A stretch of 64,000 bases of DNA from Conexibacter sp. CPCC 205762 (GCF_030646155.1 NZ_JAUTDN010000023.1:20321-84320); one strand, 5' to 3'. Counted from the stretch's first letter, positions 7,213-16,062 are shown. The notes: a model not told the origin generated them from the letters alone. A program made the numbers and translations.

Positions 7213-9186
7213 ATGGCTTCGATTGGGTCGTTGGTCAAGCTGGTGTTCGGTCTTGCGGTGGCGATCGGCGCGGCCGTCGTGCTGGCGGCGCCGGCCGCGG
7301 CGGTCGGCGCCGGCGACACCTGCCCCACGCCGGACCCGAACAAGAACCTGATCAACAGCGACGCCGCCGTGATCTACGGAACGGCGAGAAGTGACTTCAT
7401 CTGCGGCGGACCGAGCGCCAACTTGATCATCGGCGGGGAGCTTGACGACGACATATACGGCGCTGGTGGCAACGACATAATCATCGGCGGCCACGGCACC
7501 GACCTGATGGACGGCGGCAGCGGCAACGACTGGCTGCGCGGCGGCACCAACCGTGACTGCTACATCGGCGGTGACGGCAACGACACGGCGAGCTTCGCCG
7601 ACATGACGCCGGAGTTCGGCGCCTCCAACGTCGGCATCACCGCCGACCTGTCCGCCGCCGACGGCACCGTCAACGGCGTCGCGCCCTCCTGCGACGGGCT
7701 GCCCGGGCCGGGCCGCGCCGACGGCCAGGGCGCCAACGAGGAGCTGGCCGACGTCGAGAACGTCGTCGGCTCGGCGTTCGACGACACGATCACCGGATCG
7801 GCGACCGGCGCCAGCCACCTCTCCGGCGGCTGGGGCGACGACGTGCTCAACGGCCGCAGCACGGGCACGCAGGACGACCCGATCGACGGTGACGAGGGCA
7901 ACGACAGCTGCCTCAACAACGGCGCCGCCGTCTCCTGCGGCGCGGGCGGGCAGACGCATCGCCCGTCGGAGGCGTTCGCCGCGGTCGACTCGCACAGTCC
8001 CGACGCGGGCGTGATCGCGCTCGGCGCGGAGGGCACGCACACCGACAGCCTCACGCTGACGCGTACCGGCTCGTCGCAGATCACGCTGACCTCCGGCGAC
8101 CTGCTGGGCGGCACCGCGACCTGCCCGGCCGCCTCGGGACCGCCCTCGACGGTGCTGAACTGCAGCATCGCGGCGCCGCGTTTCATCGTCCTGTGGGGTG
8201 GTGACGGCGACGACACGCTGACGCTCGGCAGCAGCTTCCCGGCGGACGAGAGCTTCGATCTCAACGGCGGCCCCGGCAACGACCACATGATCGGCTCCGC
8301 GACTGGCGAGGTGCTCTACAGCGGCGCCGGCGGCGGCAACGACACGCTCGACGGCAACGGCGGCGACGACGCGCTGATCAGCGAGGGCGACCCGATCGGC
8401 TCGGGCGGCGACACGCTCAACGCCGGCGGCGGCGACGACCAGATCGTCGTCGACAACGCCTGCTCCGGCCACACGCTGTGGGGCGGCCCGGGCAACGACA
8501 TCATCGGCTTCGCGCGCCAGACGACGCTCGGCGTCGCCGGCGGCACGCCGCGCGGCGTCAACGCCAGACTCGGCGACGCCAGCGGCAACGGGCCGGCGTA
8601 CGCGATCGACGCTGTCGGCGTCGAGGTCGCGGGCTGTCTCGCCTCGTCGATCGTGGCCGGCGGCGAGACGCTCGAGGGCACCCAGCAGAACGACATCCTC
8701 TCCGGCAACAACGCCGGCAACACGATCTGGGCGCGCGCGGGCGACGACACCGTCTTCGGCAACGGCGGCGACGACCTGCTCAAGGGCCAGAACGGCGACG
8801 ACACGATCCACGGCGGCGACGGCGCGGACAACATCGTCGCCGGCCCCGGCGACGACACGCTCACCGGTGACATCGGCGCCGACACGATCGACGGCGAGGG
8901 CAACAACGACACGATCTACGGCGACGCCGGCGACGACATGCTGTTCGGCCTCGACGGCGACGACACGATCAACGGCGACGACGGCAACGACACGCTCAAC
9001 GGCAACGCGGGCAACGACACGCTCACCGGCGACGCCGGCGTCGACTCGCTGTTCGGCGGCGACAACGCCGACAGACTCCACGCCGCCGACGGCACCAGAG
9101 ACAGAGAGATCAACTGCGGCGGTAACAGCGATCCCGGCGCCGAGCGCGACAGCCTCGACCCGCTCGCGGTCGGCTGCAACGACTGA
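7213..9186 (+). CDS. Secreted RTX (hemolysin-type) calcium-binding repeat protein
   Basis: A 657-residue extracellular protein. The signal peptide is the first ~30 residues (LVKLVFGLAVAIGAAVVLAA, cleavage near AAA|VGAG). GGxGxDxxx nonapeptides, which fold into a parallel beta-roll binding Ca2+, occur in an early block (about residues 60-120) and a long late block (about 490-620), with scattered copies between. No protease, lipase or other catalytic domain is seen. The C-terminus has cysteines (EINCGGN, VGCND) typical of actinobacterial exported RTX proteins, not a Gram-negative type I signal. The ATG at 7213 follows GGGGAGG, 16 bases after the crystallin-like gene, so co-transcription is likely. 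Confidence 0.88.
   Translation: MASIGSLVKLVFGLAVAIGAAVVLAAPAAAVGAGDTCPTPDPNKNLINSDAAVIYGTARSDFICGGPSANLIIGGELDDDIYGAGGNDIIIGGHGTDLMDGGSGNDWLRGGTNRDCYIGGDGNDTASFADMTPEFGASNVGITADLSAADGTVNGVAPSCDGLPGPGRADGQGANEELADVENVVGSAFDDTITGSATGASHLSGGWGDDVLNGRSTGTQDDPIDGDEGNDSCLNNGAAVSCGAGGQTHRPSEAFAAVDSHSPDAGVIALGAEGTHTDSLTLTRTGSSQITLTSGDLLGGTATCPAASGPPSTVLNCSIAAPRFIVLWGGDGDDTLTLGSSFPADESFDLNGGPGNDHMIGSATGEVLYSGAGGGNDTLDGNGGDDALISEGDPIGSGGDTLNAGGGDDQIVVDNACSGHTLWGGPGNDIIGFARQTTLGVAGGTPRGVNARLGDASGNGPAYAIDAVGVEVAGCLASSIVAGGETLEGTQQNDILSGNNAGNTIWARAGDDTVFGNGGDDLLKGQNGDDTIHGGDGADNIVAGPGDDTLTGDIGADTIDGEGNNDTIYGDAGDDMLFGLDGDDTINGDDGNDTLNGNAGNDTLTGDAGVDSLFGGDNADRLHAADGTRDREINCGGNSDPGAERDSLDPLAVGCND
8680..9069 (+). 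repeat. RTX nonapeptide repeat array
   Basis: Tandem, imperfect 27-base units encode GGxGxD-type nonapeptides (for example GNGGDDLLKGQ, GDGADNIVAGP, GLDGDDTINGD, GNAGNDTLTGD). Each unit carries the Gly/Asp residues that coordinate calcium. The block lies inside the RTX gene and is internally repetitive enough to allow unit gain or loss. Confidence 0.85.
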
Positions 9187-9234
9187 ACTCACCACCCACC
9201 TTCTTGCCACATCCCCAACAGAAGGGTTGCTGCA

Positions 9235-9585
9235 ATGCGCAACGCACCCGCTGTACGAAAGCTGTTCATGAGCGCGCTGGCGGCAGCGGCGCTGCTCGCA
9301 GGCGCTCTGGCGATGACGGCCCCGACGGCCTCGGCCGCGCTAAGCGACTGCCCGAGAAACGCCGTCTGCATCTGGTCGGGAACGCTTGGCGGAGGCCAGA
9401 TGTCGTGGTTCGGCGAGGGCGACACGGGCTGTCACCCGCACCCCAACAACACGCCGATATGGTCCGCGTACAACAGAACGAGATGGGACGTCCGCCTCGG
9501 TGACAAGGGCTTCGTCCACGAGGGCCAGTACGTGCCCGAGACGCCCGGCGGCGTCTACGGCGACATATGTTTCGGCGTCGGCTAG
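9235..9585 (+). CDS. Secreted I36-type / beta-gamma crystallin-like small protein B
   Basis: A 116-residue paralogue of the protein at 6852. The signal peptide is LFMSALAAAALLAGALAMTA with cleavage near ASA|A. The mature core CPRNAVCIWSG, GGGQMSWFGEGDTGCHPHPNNTP and NRTRWDVRLG repeat the first copy with the same cysteine spacing. The ATG at 9235 has an AGAAGG site. It follows the RTX gene by 48 bases on the same strand. About half of its arginine codons are AGA, an uncommon codon in most neighbours. Target or role is unknown; a protease inhibitor or a calcium-binding structural protein are both possible. Confidence 0.72.
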   Translation: MRNAPAVRKLFMSALAAAALLAGALAMTAPTASAALSDCPRNAVCIWSGTLGGGQMSWFGEGDTGCHPHPNNTPIWSAYNRTRWDVRLGDKGFVHEGQYVPETPGGVYGDICFGVG

Positions 9586-9624
9586 CCGGCCGCTGACGGG
9601 CGAGCGCGAGAGCGTCATCGCCCG

Positions 9625-10470
9625 TCACGTGCGCAGCGCGGCGACGGTGCGCGAGGCGGCCAGCAGCGCCACTCCGCCCGCGACGAGCGCCAGCCCGAGC
9701 CATACGAGCGGCGCGCGGCTGCCCCACTGCTCGCCGCCGCTGATGCGGCCGGCGAGCACCGGCACGACGACCTGCAGCACGAGCACCGGCGGTCCGATCC
9801 GCGTCGCCGGCAGCCGTCGCAGCGCCGACATCTCCGCGAGGAAGCCGGCGGCGGCTGCTGCGGCGGCGGCCAGCGCCCACAGCGCGGCGAGCGCGAGCGC
9901 GTCGTCGAGCAGCCGCGCCGCCACCAGCGCCGCCGCGATCGCGGCGAAGGCGTCGCCGGCGCCGGCCGCGACCACGAGCGACCACGGCGCCACCGCGCGG
10001 CGCAGCGCCTGCTGCACCCACGGCGCCGCGACCGCCGCCACCAGCGCCGCCGCGAGCAGCAGCAGCGCGGCGCCGTGCATCGGCTGGTCGGATCGCTGCG
10101 GTGCGGCGATCGCGATCGCTGCGACGCCCGCGACGATCAGGCCCGTCGCGACGACCTCGCGCCGGCCGACCGCCTCGTGCAGGTAGAGGCGCCCGAAGGC
10201 GAGCAGCAGCAGCAGGCCGAGCGCGAGCACCGGCTGCACGAGCGCCAGCGGCGCCAGCGTCAGCGCCGCGACCTGGAGCGGGTAGCCGGCGAGCGACAGC
10301 GCGGTGCCGGCGAGCCAGCGCCGTCTGCGCGCGAGCTGGCCGGCGAGCGACAGCCTCAGCGCGTGGTGGCGCTCGACGGCGCGCGCCTCGATCGCCTGCA
10401 GCGCGTAGCCGCCCTCGTAGCAGCAGGCCGCGACGCTCGCGAGCGCCATCCCGAGCAGCTCCTGACCCAT
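9625..10470 (-). CDS. EamA/DMT-type multi-pass membrane transporter
   Basis: A 281-residue integral membrane protein with about nine to ten hydrophobic helices and short basic loops, in the two-half arrangement of drug/metabolite transporters. Family-like features are the N-terminal MALASVAACCYEGGYALQA, PLALVQPVLALG at the end of a helix, and GLIVAGVAAIA. The ATG at 10470 is chosen because the longer frame upstream is proline/arginine-rich and lies antisense to the deacetylase. The start codons of this gene and the plus-strand deacetylase are separated by only 19 bases, so they are divergent and may share a promoter region. Substrate unknown. Confidence 0.78.
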   Translation of the reverse strand: MGQELLGMALASVAACCYEGGYALQAIEARAVERHHALRLSLAGQLARRRRWLAGTALSLAGYPLQVAALTLAPLALVQPVLALGLLLLLAFGRLYLHEAVGRREVVATGLIVAGVAAIAIAAPQRSDQPMHGAALLLLAAALVAAVAAPWVQQALRRAVAPWSLVVAAGAGDAFAAIAAALVAARLLDDALALAALWALAAAAAAAAGFLAEMSALRRLPATRIGPPVLVLQVVVPVLAGRISGGEQWGSRAPLVWLGLALVAGGVALLAASRTVAALRT

Positions 10471-10489
10471 CGCCTGAGACGATACGGCG

Positions 10490-11212
10490 ATGACGTCCGC
10501 GCGAACAGCCGGAAATGGGATCGGGTGCGCCGCGCTGGCCGCGGCGGCGTGGTCGGCGCCGGCCCTGGCGCCGGTCGTCCCCGCCGTCGCGCGTGGGCTG
10601 CGGCTGCCGCGCCGCGGCGCCGCGGGCGGGGTCGCGCTGACGTTCGACGACGGACCGCACCCGCTCGGCACGCCGGCGGTGCTGGAGCAGCTCGCGGCCG
10701 GCGGCGCGCGCGCGACCTTCTTCGTCGTCGGCGAGCAGGTCGAGCGCCACCCCGAGCTGGCGCGGCGGATCGTCGCGGAGGGCCATGCGCTCGCGCTGCA
10801 CGGCCACCGCCACCGCAACCAGCTGCGGCTCGCGCCCGCGGTCGTCGCGCGCGACGCGCTGCGCGGCCGTGACGCGGTCGAGCGCGCGACCGGCATCCGC
10901 TGCGACGTCTACCGCCCCGCCTACGGGATCGTCTCGGCCGGCAGCCTGCCGGCGCTGCGCCGTGCGGGCCTGCGCGTGCTGCTGTGGTCCCGCTGGGGGC
11001 GCGACTGGCGCCGCTCGACCGGCCCCGAGCGGATCGCCGCGCTGACCGCCGCGGCGGCGACCGCCGGTGACGTGCTGCTGCTGCACGACTCCGACGCGTA
11101 CTCGGAGCCGGGCAGCTGGCGCGACACCGCCGCCGCGCTGCCGCAGCTGCTCGCGCTGCTGGCGGCGAGCGGGCTGCGCGCCGACACGACCGTCGGCGCG
11201 CAGCGCGCCTGA
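10490..11212 (+). CDS. Polysaccharide deacetylase (NodB domain)
   Basis: Carbohydrate esterase family 4 enzyme expected to remove N-acetyl groups from cell-wall or capsular sugars. Length 240 residues. The NodB motifs are all visible: TFDDGPHP (Asp53 base, Asp54 metal), H104-GHR-H108 (metal), YRPAYG (substrate Arg) and LLLHDSD (late His). The N-terminal 35 residues are alanine/proline-rich and hydrophobic, so a membrane anchor or signal is likely. It is divergent from the EamA-like transporter and next to other envelope genes. Confidence 0.86.
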   Translation: MTSARTAGNGIGCAALAAAAWSAPALAPVVPAVARGLRLPRRGAAGGVALTFDDGPHPLGTPAVLEQLAAGGARATFFVVGEQVERHPELARRIVAEGHALALHGHRHRNQLRLAPAVVARDALRGRDAVERATGIRCDVYRPAYGIVSAGSLPALRRAGLRVLLWSRWGRDWRRSTGPERIAALTAAAATAGDVLLLHDSDAYSEPGSWRDTAAALPQLLALLAASGLRADTTVGAQRA

Positions 11213-11224
11213 GCCCGGCCGCGC

Positions 11225-11902
11225 TCAGGCGCCGTGCACGAGCCCGCGCGCGATCAGGAACGCGCCGAACGTCGCACTGACCCCGATCGCCAGCTCGCGC
11301 CCATGGGCCGACAGCCACCCGTTGCCGCGCTCGACCAGCTCGCGTGTCCGCGCCGGCGCGATCAGCAGGCCGGCCAGCGGCACCTCGGCGAGCAGGAACA
11401 TGATCAGGTTGAAGACGACGATCAACGCGATCTCGGTCGCGAGCGAGTGGTCCGCGGCGGCGATGTCCTTGAGCGCGATCAGGTATGCCGCGCCCGGCAG
11501 GTTGATCGCCATCGCCGCGAGGAAGACCAGCGGCGTCGAGCCGCGCGCGAGCAGTCGCTGCGACCACGGCTCGCGCCGTCCCGCGTCAGGCGGCGGCGCG
11601 CTGTGGCGGCGGGCGCGGACGCGCTCGTCGGCATGGGCCGCCAACGCCACCGCCGCCATCACCGCCAGCGCGCCGATCGTCAGGTCGGCGGCGACCGACA
11701 GCCCCGATCGGCTCGACGCGAGCGCGCTGCTGCCGCCGAGGCCGGCGACGATCGCGATGCCGAGCGCGACGCTGATCGTCAGCCCGCCCGCCAGGTACGC
11801 GGCCAGCAGGCGGACGGGCCGGTCGAGCGTCAGCAGCAGCACGACCACAGCCAGCAGCGTCGGGTAGAGCGCCGCCTCCAGCGCGAGCAGGAGCAATGAC
11901 AT
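11225..11902 (-). CDS. GAP/Sap-family membrane protein
   Basis: A 225-residue protein with about six hydrophobic segments and a central charged loop (HADERVRARRHSAPPPDAGRREP). The N-terminus MSLLLLALEAALYPTLLAVVV and the second-half AAMAINLPGAAYLIALKDI resemble the actinobacterial GAP (glycopeptidolipid export) / Sap family. The ATG at 11902 is taken as start because residues before it in the longer frame are not hydrophobic. It converges with the deacetylase (12-base gap). A role in exporting or placing envelope lipids is known for the family and only inferred here. Confidence 0.72.
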   Translation of the reverse strand: MSLLLLALEAALYPTLLAVVVLLLTLDRPVRLLAAYLAGGLTISVALGIAIVAGLGGSSALASSRSGLSVAADLTIGALAVMAAVALAAHADERVRARRHSAPPPDAGRREPWSQRLLARGSTPLVFLAAMAINLPGAAYLIALKDIAAADHSLATEIALIVVFNLIMFLLAEVPLAGLLIAPARTRELVERGNGWLSAHGRELAIGVSATFGAFLIARGLVHGA

Positions 11903-11997
11903 CGTGTCCACCGTTGCACGCGCGCCGCGGCACGGCAAGGCGGCGCACCTGCATCCGGGGCGACGCGCGCTGCGCGCGGGCGCGATACTGAGGACCG

Positions 11998-13080
11998 ATG
12001 AGCGAGCCGCGCGTGCTGATCCTCACGGCGTCGGTCGGCAGCGGGCACGACCTGCCGGCGGAGCGGCTGCGGGCCGCCCTCGCCGACCGCGGCGCGAGCG
12101 CGGAGGTGGTCGACGCGCTGCGCGCGGTCGGCGGCCCGTTCGAGCGGCTCGTCATCGGCGGCTCGCGCTTCCACACGACCGCGGGCAACGTCGCCTTCGA
12201 CGTCGAGTACGCGTTCGCCGCGCAGCTGCCGCCGACACGGGCGTTCGCGCAGGCCGCGACCGCGCGGATGGCGGGCCCGGGCCTGCTGCGGCTGATCGCG
12301 CAGCGGCGGCCGCAGGTCGTCGTCTCGACCTACCCGGGCGTCAGCGAGGTGCTCGGCCGGCTGCGCCGGCGCGGACGGATCGGGCAGCCGGTCTGCTCGG
12401 CGATCACCGACCTCGCGGCGCTGCGCTGGTGGGCGCATCCGGCGATCGACCTGCACCTCTGCATCCACCCCGAGTCGCGCGGCGAGATCGCGCGGATCGC
12501 GCCGCGCTCGCGGATCGTCGCGGTGCGCGGCTTCTCGGCGCCGGCCTTCTCCGACCCGCCCGACCGCGCGACGGCGCGGGCGGCGCTGGCGCTGCCGGCC
12601 GACGGCCCGGTCGTCGTCGTCTCCGGCGGCGGCTGGGGCGTCGGGGACCTCGGCGGCGCGGTCGCCGAGGCGCGCGCGGCGGGGGCGTTCGCGATCGTCG
12701 TCTGCGGTCACGCGGAGGCGGTCCGCGCCGCGCTCACAGACCGCTTCGCCGCCGATCCCGGCGTGCGCGTGCTGGGCTTCAGCGAGCGGCTGCCGGAGCT
12801 GTTCGCCGCCGCCGACGCGCTCGTCCACACGACCGCCGGGCTGACGATCCTGGAGGCGATCATGTGCGGCTGCGCGCCGATCTCCTACGGCTGGGGCCGC
12901 GCGCACCTGCGTGCCAACGACCGCGCCTACCGCCGCCACGGCCTCGCCCGCGTCGCGCGCGACCGGTCCGCGCTGCGGGCCCAGCTGCGCGCCGCGCTGG
13001 CGGCGCCGCCGCCCGCCCGCGACGCGCTCGCCGCGCTGCCGCAGGCCGCTGACGAGCTGCTCGCGCTCGCCGGTCGCTAG
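11998..13080 (+). CDS. MGDG-synthase-like glycosyltransferase (GT28 type)
   Basis: A 360-residue GT-B enzyme. The N-terminal LILTASVGSGHDLPAERL matches the lipid-acceptor loop of monogalactosyldiacylglycerol synthases and processive diacylglycerol glucosyltransferases (here GSGHD instead of GxGHx). The C-terminal half has VVVVSGGGWGVGD and LVHTTAGLTILEAIMCG, the nucleotide-sugar-binding site. It probably transfers a sugar to a membrane lipid. It is convergent with the epimerase gene, and the CTAG at 13077-13080 provides both TAG stops. Confidence 0.83.
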   Translation: MSEPRVLILTASVGSGHDLPAERLRAALADRGASAEVVDALRAVGGPFERLVIGGSRFHTTAGNVAFDVEYAFAAQLPPTRAFAQAATARMAGPGLLRLIAQRRPQVVVSTYPGVSEVLGRLRRRGRIGQPVCSAITDLAALRWWAHPAIDLHLCIHPESRGEIARIAPRSRIVAVRGFSAPAFSDPPDRATARAALALPADGPVVVVSGGGWGVGDLGGAVAEARAAGAFAIVVCGHAEAVRAALTDRFAADPGVRVLGFSERLPELFAAADALVHTTAGLTILEAIMCGCAPISYGWGRAHLRANDRAYRRHGLARVARDRSALRAQLRAALAAPPPARDALAALPQAADELLALAGR

Positions 13081-14429
13081 TCGCCCGGCGCGGCCGCCGG
13101 CGCCGCCGCCCGGCGGTGCCTGACGCCCTGCACGAGCGCGGTCAACGCGACCGCGAGCGCCGCGCCGGAGAGGCCGACGAGGACGGTCAGCGCGTCACCG
13201 CGGCTGATGCCGAAGCGGTGCCGCGTCCACGGCAGCGCCAGCGACAGCAGGTAGGTGGCGGCGACGATCCAGAGCCCGTGCAGCAGCACGCCGCGCAGGC
13301 GCCGGCCGGTCTCCAGCGTGAGCGCGCCGGCGAGCGTCAGCACGGCGGCGATCGTCAGCACGCTGGCCCCCGGCTCGAGGTCGACGTCGACCGTCCCGAC
13401 GACCAGCAGGTAGGCCACCAGCGTGCCGAGCAGCGCCGTCATCAGCAGCAGCGGCACCGCCAGCCTGACCGTCGCCGACAGCAGCCGCGCACCCAGTCGC
13501 GCCGGCGCGAGGGCGGGCTCCTCCTGCTGCTGCTCCAGCCGCCAGGCGACGTAGCGCCGCACACCCTCCTCGAAGCTCGTCTGCGGCCGCCAGCCGAGCT
13601 CGTCCGCGGCCCGTTCGCCGGAGACCGCGACGCCGCCGAAGTCCGCGGCGCGCGCCGGCACGTAGGTGATCTCGCCGTCCCCGACGACCTCGCAGACGGT
13701 CTCGGCGACGGCGCGGATCGAGACGTCGCGGTCGCCGACGAGGTTGTAGACGCGGCAGCCGTCGCCGGGCCGTTCGAGCGCGCGCACGACGCCGTCGGCG
13801 AGGTCCTCGACGTAGACGAAGCGGCGCGACTGGGCGCCGTCCCCGGCGATCGTCAGCGGCTCGCCGCCGAGCGCCCGCTCGACCATCGACGGCACCACCG
13901 CGGCGGCGCGCGCACGTGGGCCGTAGGGGATCCCGAAGCGGAGGATCGTCGTGCGCAGGCCGTACAGCTCAGCGTAGGAGCGGCAGTACATCTCGCCGGC
14001 GAGCTTCGTCGCCGTGTAGAGGTGGCCGGGCAGCCCGAGCTGCTCGCGCTCGTCGACCTGCTCGGCAGCGCAGTCGGAGTAGACCCAGATCGTCGAGGCG
14101 TAGACGACGTGGGCGACGCCGGCGGCGCGCGCCGCCTCCAGCACGCACAAGGTCCCGCTGGCGTTGAGCCGCTCGGCGGCGGCCGGCTCGCGCACGACCG
14201 CTCCGACGTCGGCGGAGGCCGCCAGGTGGACGACCGCGTCGCAGCCCTCCATCGCGGCCCGCAGCTGCGCCGGGTCGAGCAGGTCGCCGAGCACCGTCTC
14301 GATCTCTCCGGGCGGGTGGAACGGCGACGCACGGCGGTCGAAGCAGCACGGCGTCAAGCCGGCCGCGGCGGCGCTGTCGAGCACGTGCGAGCCGATGAAT
14401 CCGGCACCGCCGGTCACGAGCACTCTCAT
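13077..14429 (-). CDS. NAD-dependent epimerase/dehydratase fused to a four-helix membrane domain
   Basis: Residues 1 to about 310 form an extended SDR sugar-nucleotide epimerase/dehydratase: VLVTGGAGFIGSH binds NAD, and YTATK is the catalytic YxxxK. Residues ~325-450 add about four hydrophobic helices (VRLAVPLLLMTALLGTLVAY, SVLTIAAVLTLAGALTL, LWIVAATYLLSLALPW, LVGLSGAALAVALTALV), an unusual tail for this family. Starting at the ATG at 14429, it overlaps the upstream aminotransferase stop by ATGA, so the pair is translationally coupled and probably makes a modified amino-sugar nucleotide at the membrane. Confidence 0.85.
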   Translation of the reverse strand: MRVLVTGGAGFIGSHVLDSAAAAGLTPCCFDRRASPFHPPGEIETVLGDLLDPAQLRAAMEGCDAVVHLAASADVGAVVREPAAAERLNASGTLCVLEAARAAGVAHVVYASTIWVYSDCAAEQVDEREQLGLPGHLYTATKLAGEMYCRSYAELYGLRTTILRFGIPYGPRARAAAVVPSMVERALGGEPLTIAGDGAQSRRFVYVEDLADGVVRALERPGDGCRVYNLVGDRDVSIRAVAETVCEVVGDGEITYVPARAADFGGVAVSGERAADELGWRPQTSFEEGVRRYVAWRLEQQQEEPALAPARLGARLLSATVRLAVPLLLMTALLGTLVAYLLVVGTVDVDLEPGASVLTIAAVLTLAGALTLETGRRLRGVLLHGLWIVAATYLLSLALPWTRHRFGISRGDALTVLVGLSGAALAVALTALVQGVRHRRAAAPAAAPGD

Positions 14430-15484
14430 CCCGTCTCCTCGGGCTCTGCTGCGGGGCGGTAGTAGAGCGGCGCGCACCAGTGGTTGGCCGCGACCCAGTC
14501 GCTCGTCGGCAGGTCGACCGGATCGCCCAGCAGGCGATGGCAGGGCTGGTCGTAGACCTTCCCGGTCGAGCGCTCGAGGCGGTCGAAGACGACGTACTTG
14601 TAGTAGCCGGACTCCATCCCGTCGGGCAGTCGCAGCCGGCCGGGGTGGAGCGGGTCCAGCAGCTCGCGGGCGACGCGGCGCTTCCAGGCGACGATCTGCT
14701 CCATCCGCTCGGTCTGGACGACGCCGAGCGCGGCGGTGAACTCGCTGAGGCGGAAGTTCAGCCCTGCGACGACGTGGTCGGGCTTGCCGTAGTTGCGGAA
14801 GGCGCGCGCGAACGCGCGCAGGTCGGCGTCGCGCGTGACGAGCATGCCGCCCTCCCCGGTCGAGACCGTCTTGGTGGCGTAGAACGACCACGCGCCGGCG
14901 TCGCCGAAGCTGCCGGCGCGGCGGCCGCCGAAGGTCGCGCCGTGGGCGTGCGCGCAGTCCTCCAGCAGGAAGATGCCGTGCGCGCGGCAGTAGCCGGCGA
15001 TCTGCTCGACCTCGAAGGCGATGTGACCGCCGATGTGGACGAGCACGGCGGCGCGCGGTCTGGTCGCGGCGGCCTTGCGCTCGAAGTCGGCGAACGACAT
15101 GCAGAGGTCGTCGCGGTTGCAGTCGACGAAGACGACCTCGCCGCCGGAGGCGCGGATCGCGGCCGGCGTCGCCATGAACGTGTTCGAGGGGCAGAGCACG
15201 CGCTCGCCGCGGACCCCGGCGTAGGCGAGCGCGGCCAGCGCCGCGCCGCTCCAGCTCGCGAAGGCGACCGCCGGCAGGCCGTTCGACGCCGCCCAGGCGG
15301 CCTCGAACCGCTCGGTCATCGAGCCCTCGGTCCACTGCTGCGAGTCGATCACCTCGTCCCACAACGCGTGCAGCCGCTCGCGGTCGCGATGGTCGAAGCC
15401 GATCGCGAAACGAGCGTGGTCGCCGACGGGGGCCTCGTCCTCCACGCGCCGAACGTACCAAGCGTCTGCTTTCCGGTCTCCCAT
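14426..15484 (-). CDS. DegT/DnrJ/EryC1/StrS-type sugar aminotransferase
   Basis: PLP enzyme that aminates keto-sugar nucleotides. Visible are AFASWSGAALAAL at the PLP phosphate site, LLEDCAHAHGA with the PLP-pyridine aspartate, SFYATKTVSTGEGGMLVT with the Schiff-base lysine, and FRNYGKPDHV...NFRLSEFTAA, all standard for the family. The start is uncertain: ATG 15484 gives 352 residues, ATG 15532 adds 16 residues of no homology; neither has a clear ribosome site. It is coupled by ATGA to the epimerase-membrane fusion, suggesting one amino-sugar pathway. Confidence 0.86.
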   Translation of the reverse strand: MGDRKADAWYVRRVEDEAPVGDHARFAIGFDHRDRERLHALWDEVIDSQQWTEGSMTERFEAAWAASNGLPAVAFASWSGAALAALAYAGVRGERVLCPSNTFMATPAAIRASGGEVVFVDCNRDDLCMSFADFERKAAATRPRAAVLVHIGGHIAFEVEQIAGYCRAHGIFLLEDCAHAHGATFGGRRAGSFGDAGAWSFYATKTVSTGEGGMLVTRDADLRAFARAFRNYGKPDHVVAGLNFRLSEFTAALGVVQTERMEQIVAWKRRVARELLDPLHPGRLRLPDGMESGYYKYVVFDRLERSTGKVYDQPCHRLLGDPVDLPTSDWVAANHWCAPLYYRPAAEPEETG

Positions 15485-15573
15485 GCTTGGCGCGTCGCCG
15501 TCATCCAACTGCTCCAACGGCGGCGCGCCCATCGGAGCTGGCGCGTCTGCGCGCTACTGCAGAGCGGCGCCGG

Positions 15574-16062
15574 TCACCGCGCGCCGCGGCGGAAGGCGAC
15601 CTCGACGCGGCGGCTGGCGAAGCGCCAGCCGTCGTGAGTGCGGCGGAAGCGGTCGTGGCATTCGCCGACGTACTTCGGCAGGTCGGCGGGGAGCGGCGGG
15701 GCGGGGTCGCCGTCGCGGCGGTCGCGGCGGTAGTTGACCATGTAGCTGAGCGCGCGGGCGGTGTCCGGGCCGTCGGCTCCGACGTCGACGGCGACGTTGG
15801 TGAAGACGTGGCGGGAGAGGCGTCGCGCGAGCTGCTCGCGTCTGGTGAACCAGGTGCGGATCTGCTCGCGCCCCTCCAGCAGCAGCTCGGTGCCCTCCCA
15901 GCGCCCGTCCGGGGTGAAGAGGTCGGCGATCTCGCTCGCGCGGCCGAAGTCGACGAGCTGGGCGTAGACGACGATCAGCCGCTCGCAGGCGCGCTCGTCC
16001 AACAGCCGCCCCAGCTCGTCGCCGCGCTCGTCCGCAGGCGGCAGCGGTCGCGGCGCCGTCAT
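15574..16062 (-). CDS. SnoaL/NTF2-like domain protein
   Basis: A 162-residue protein with the cone-shaped alpha+beta NTF2/SnoaL fold inferred from ACERLIVVYAQLVDFGRASEIADLFTPDGRWEG, a central REQIRTWFTRRE helix, and the closing DGWRFASRRVEVAF strand. Such proteins act as small hydratases, isomerases or dehydrogenase partners. The His/Asp pattern (RHVFTNVAVDV, YVGECHDRF) is like the SnoaL_4 subgroup. Its ATG overlaps the stop of the upstream histidine phosphatase (ATGA), so the two are co-translated. Substrate unknown. Confidence 0.78.
   Translation of the reverse strand: MTAPRPLPPADERGDELGRLLDERACERLIVVYAQLVDFGRASEIADLFTPDGRWEGTELLLEGREQIRTWFTRREQLARRLSRHVFTNVAVDVGADGPDTARALSYMVNYRRDRRDGDPAPPLPADLPKYVGECHDRFRRTHDGWRFASRRVEVAFRRGAR

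Noticed and set aside
7168..9210. 680-codon minus-strand frame over the RTX gene
   Set aside because: The repetitive Val/Ala/Asp pattern is the complement of the GGxGxD repeats, not an independent repeat protein.
5926..9600. Complete genomic island integrated at tRNA-Pro
   Set aside because: No integrase gene and no second copy of the tRNA 3' end were found by eye; only lower GC in part of the segment supports it.
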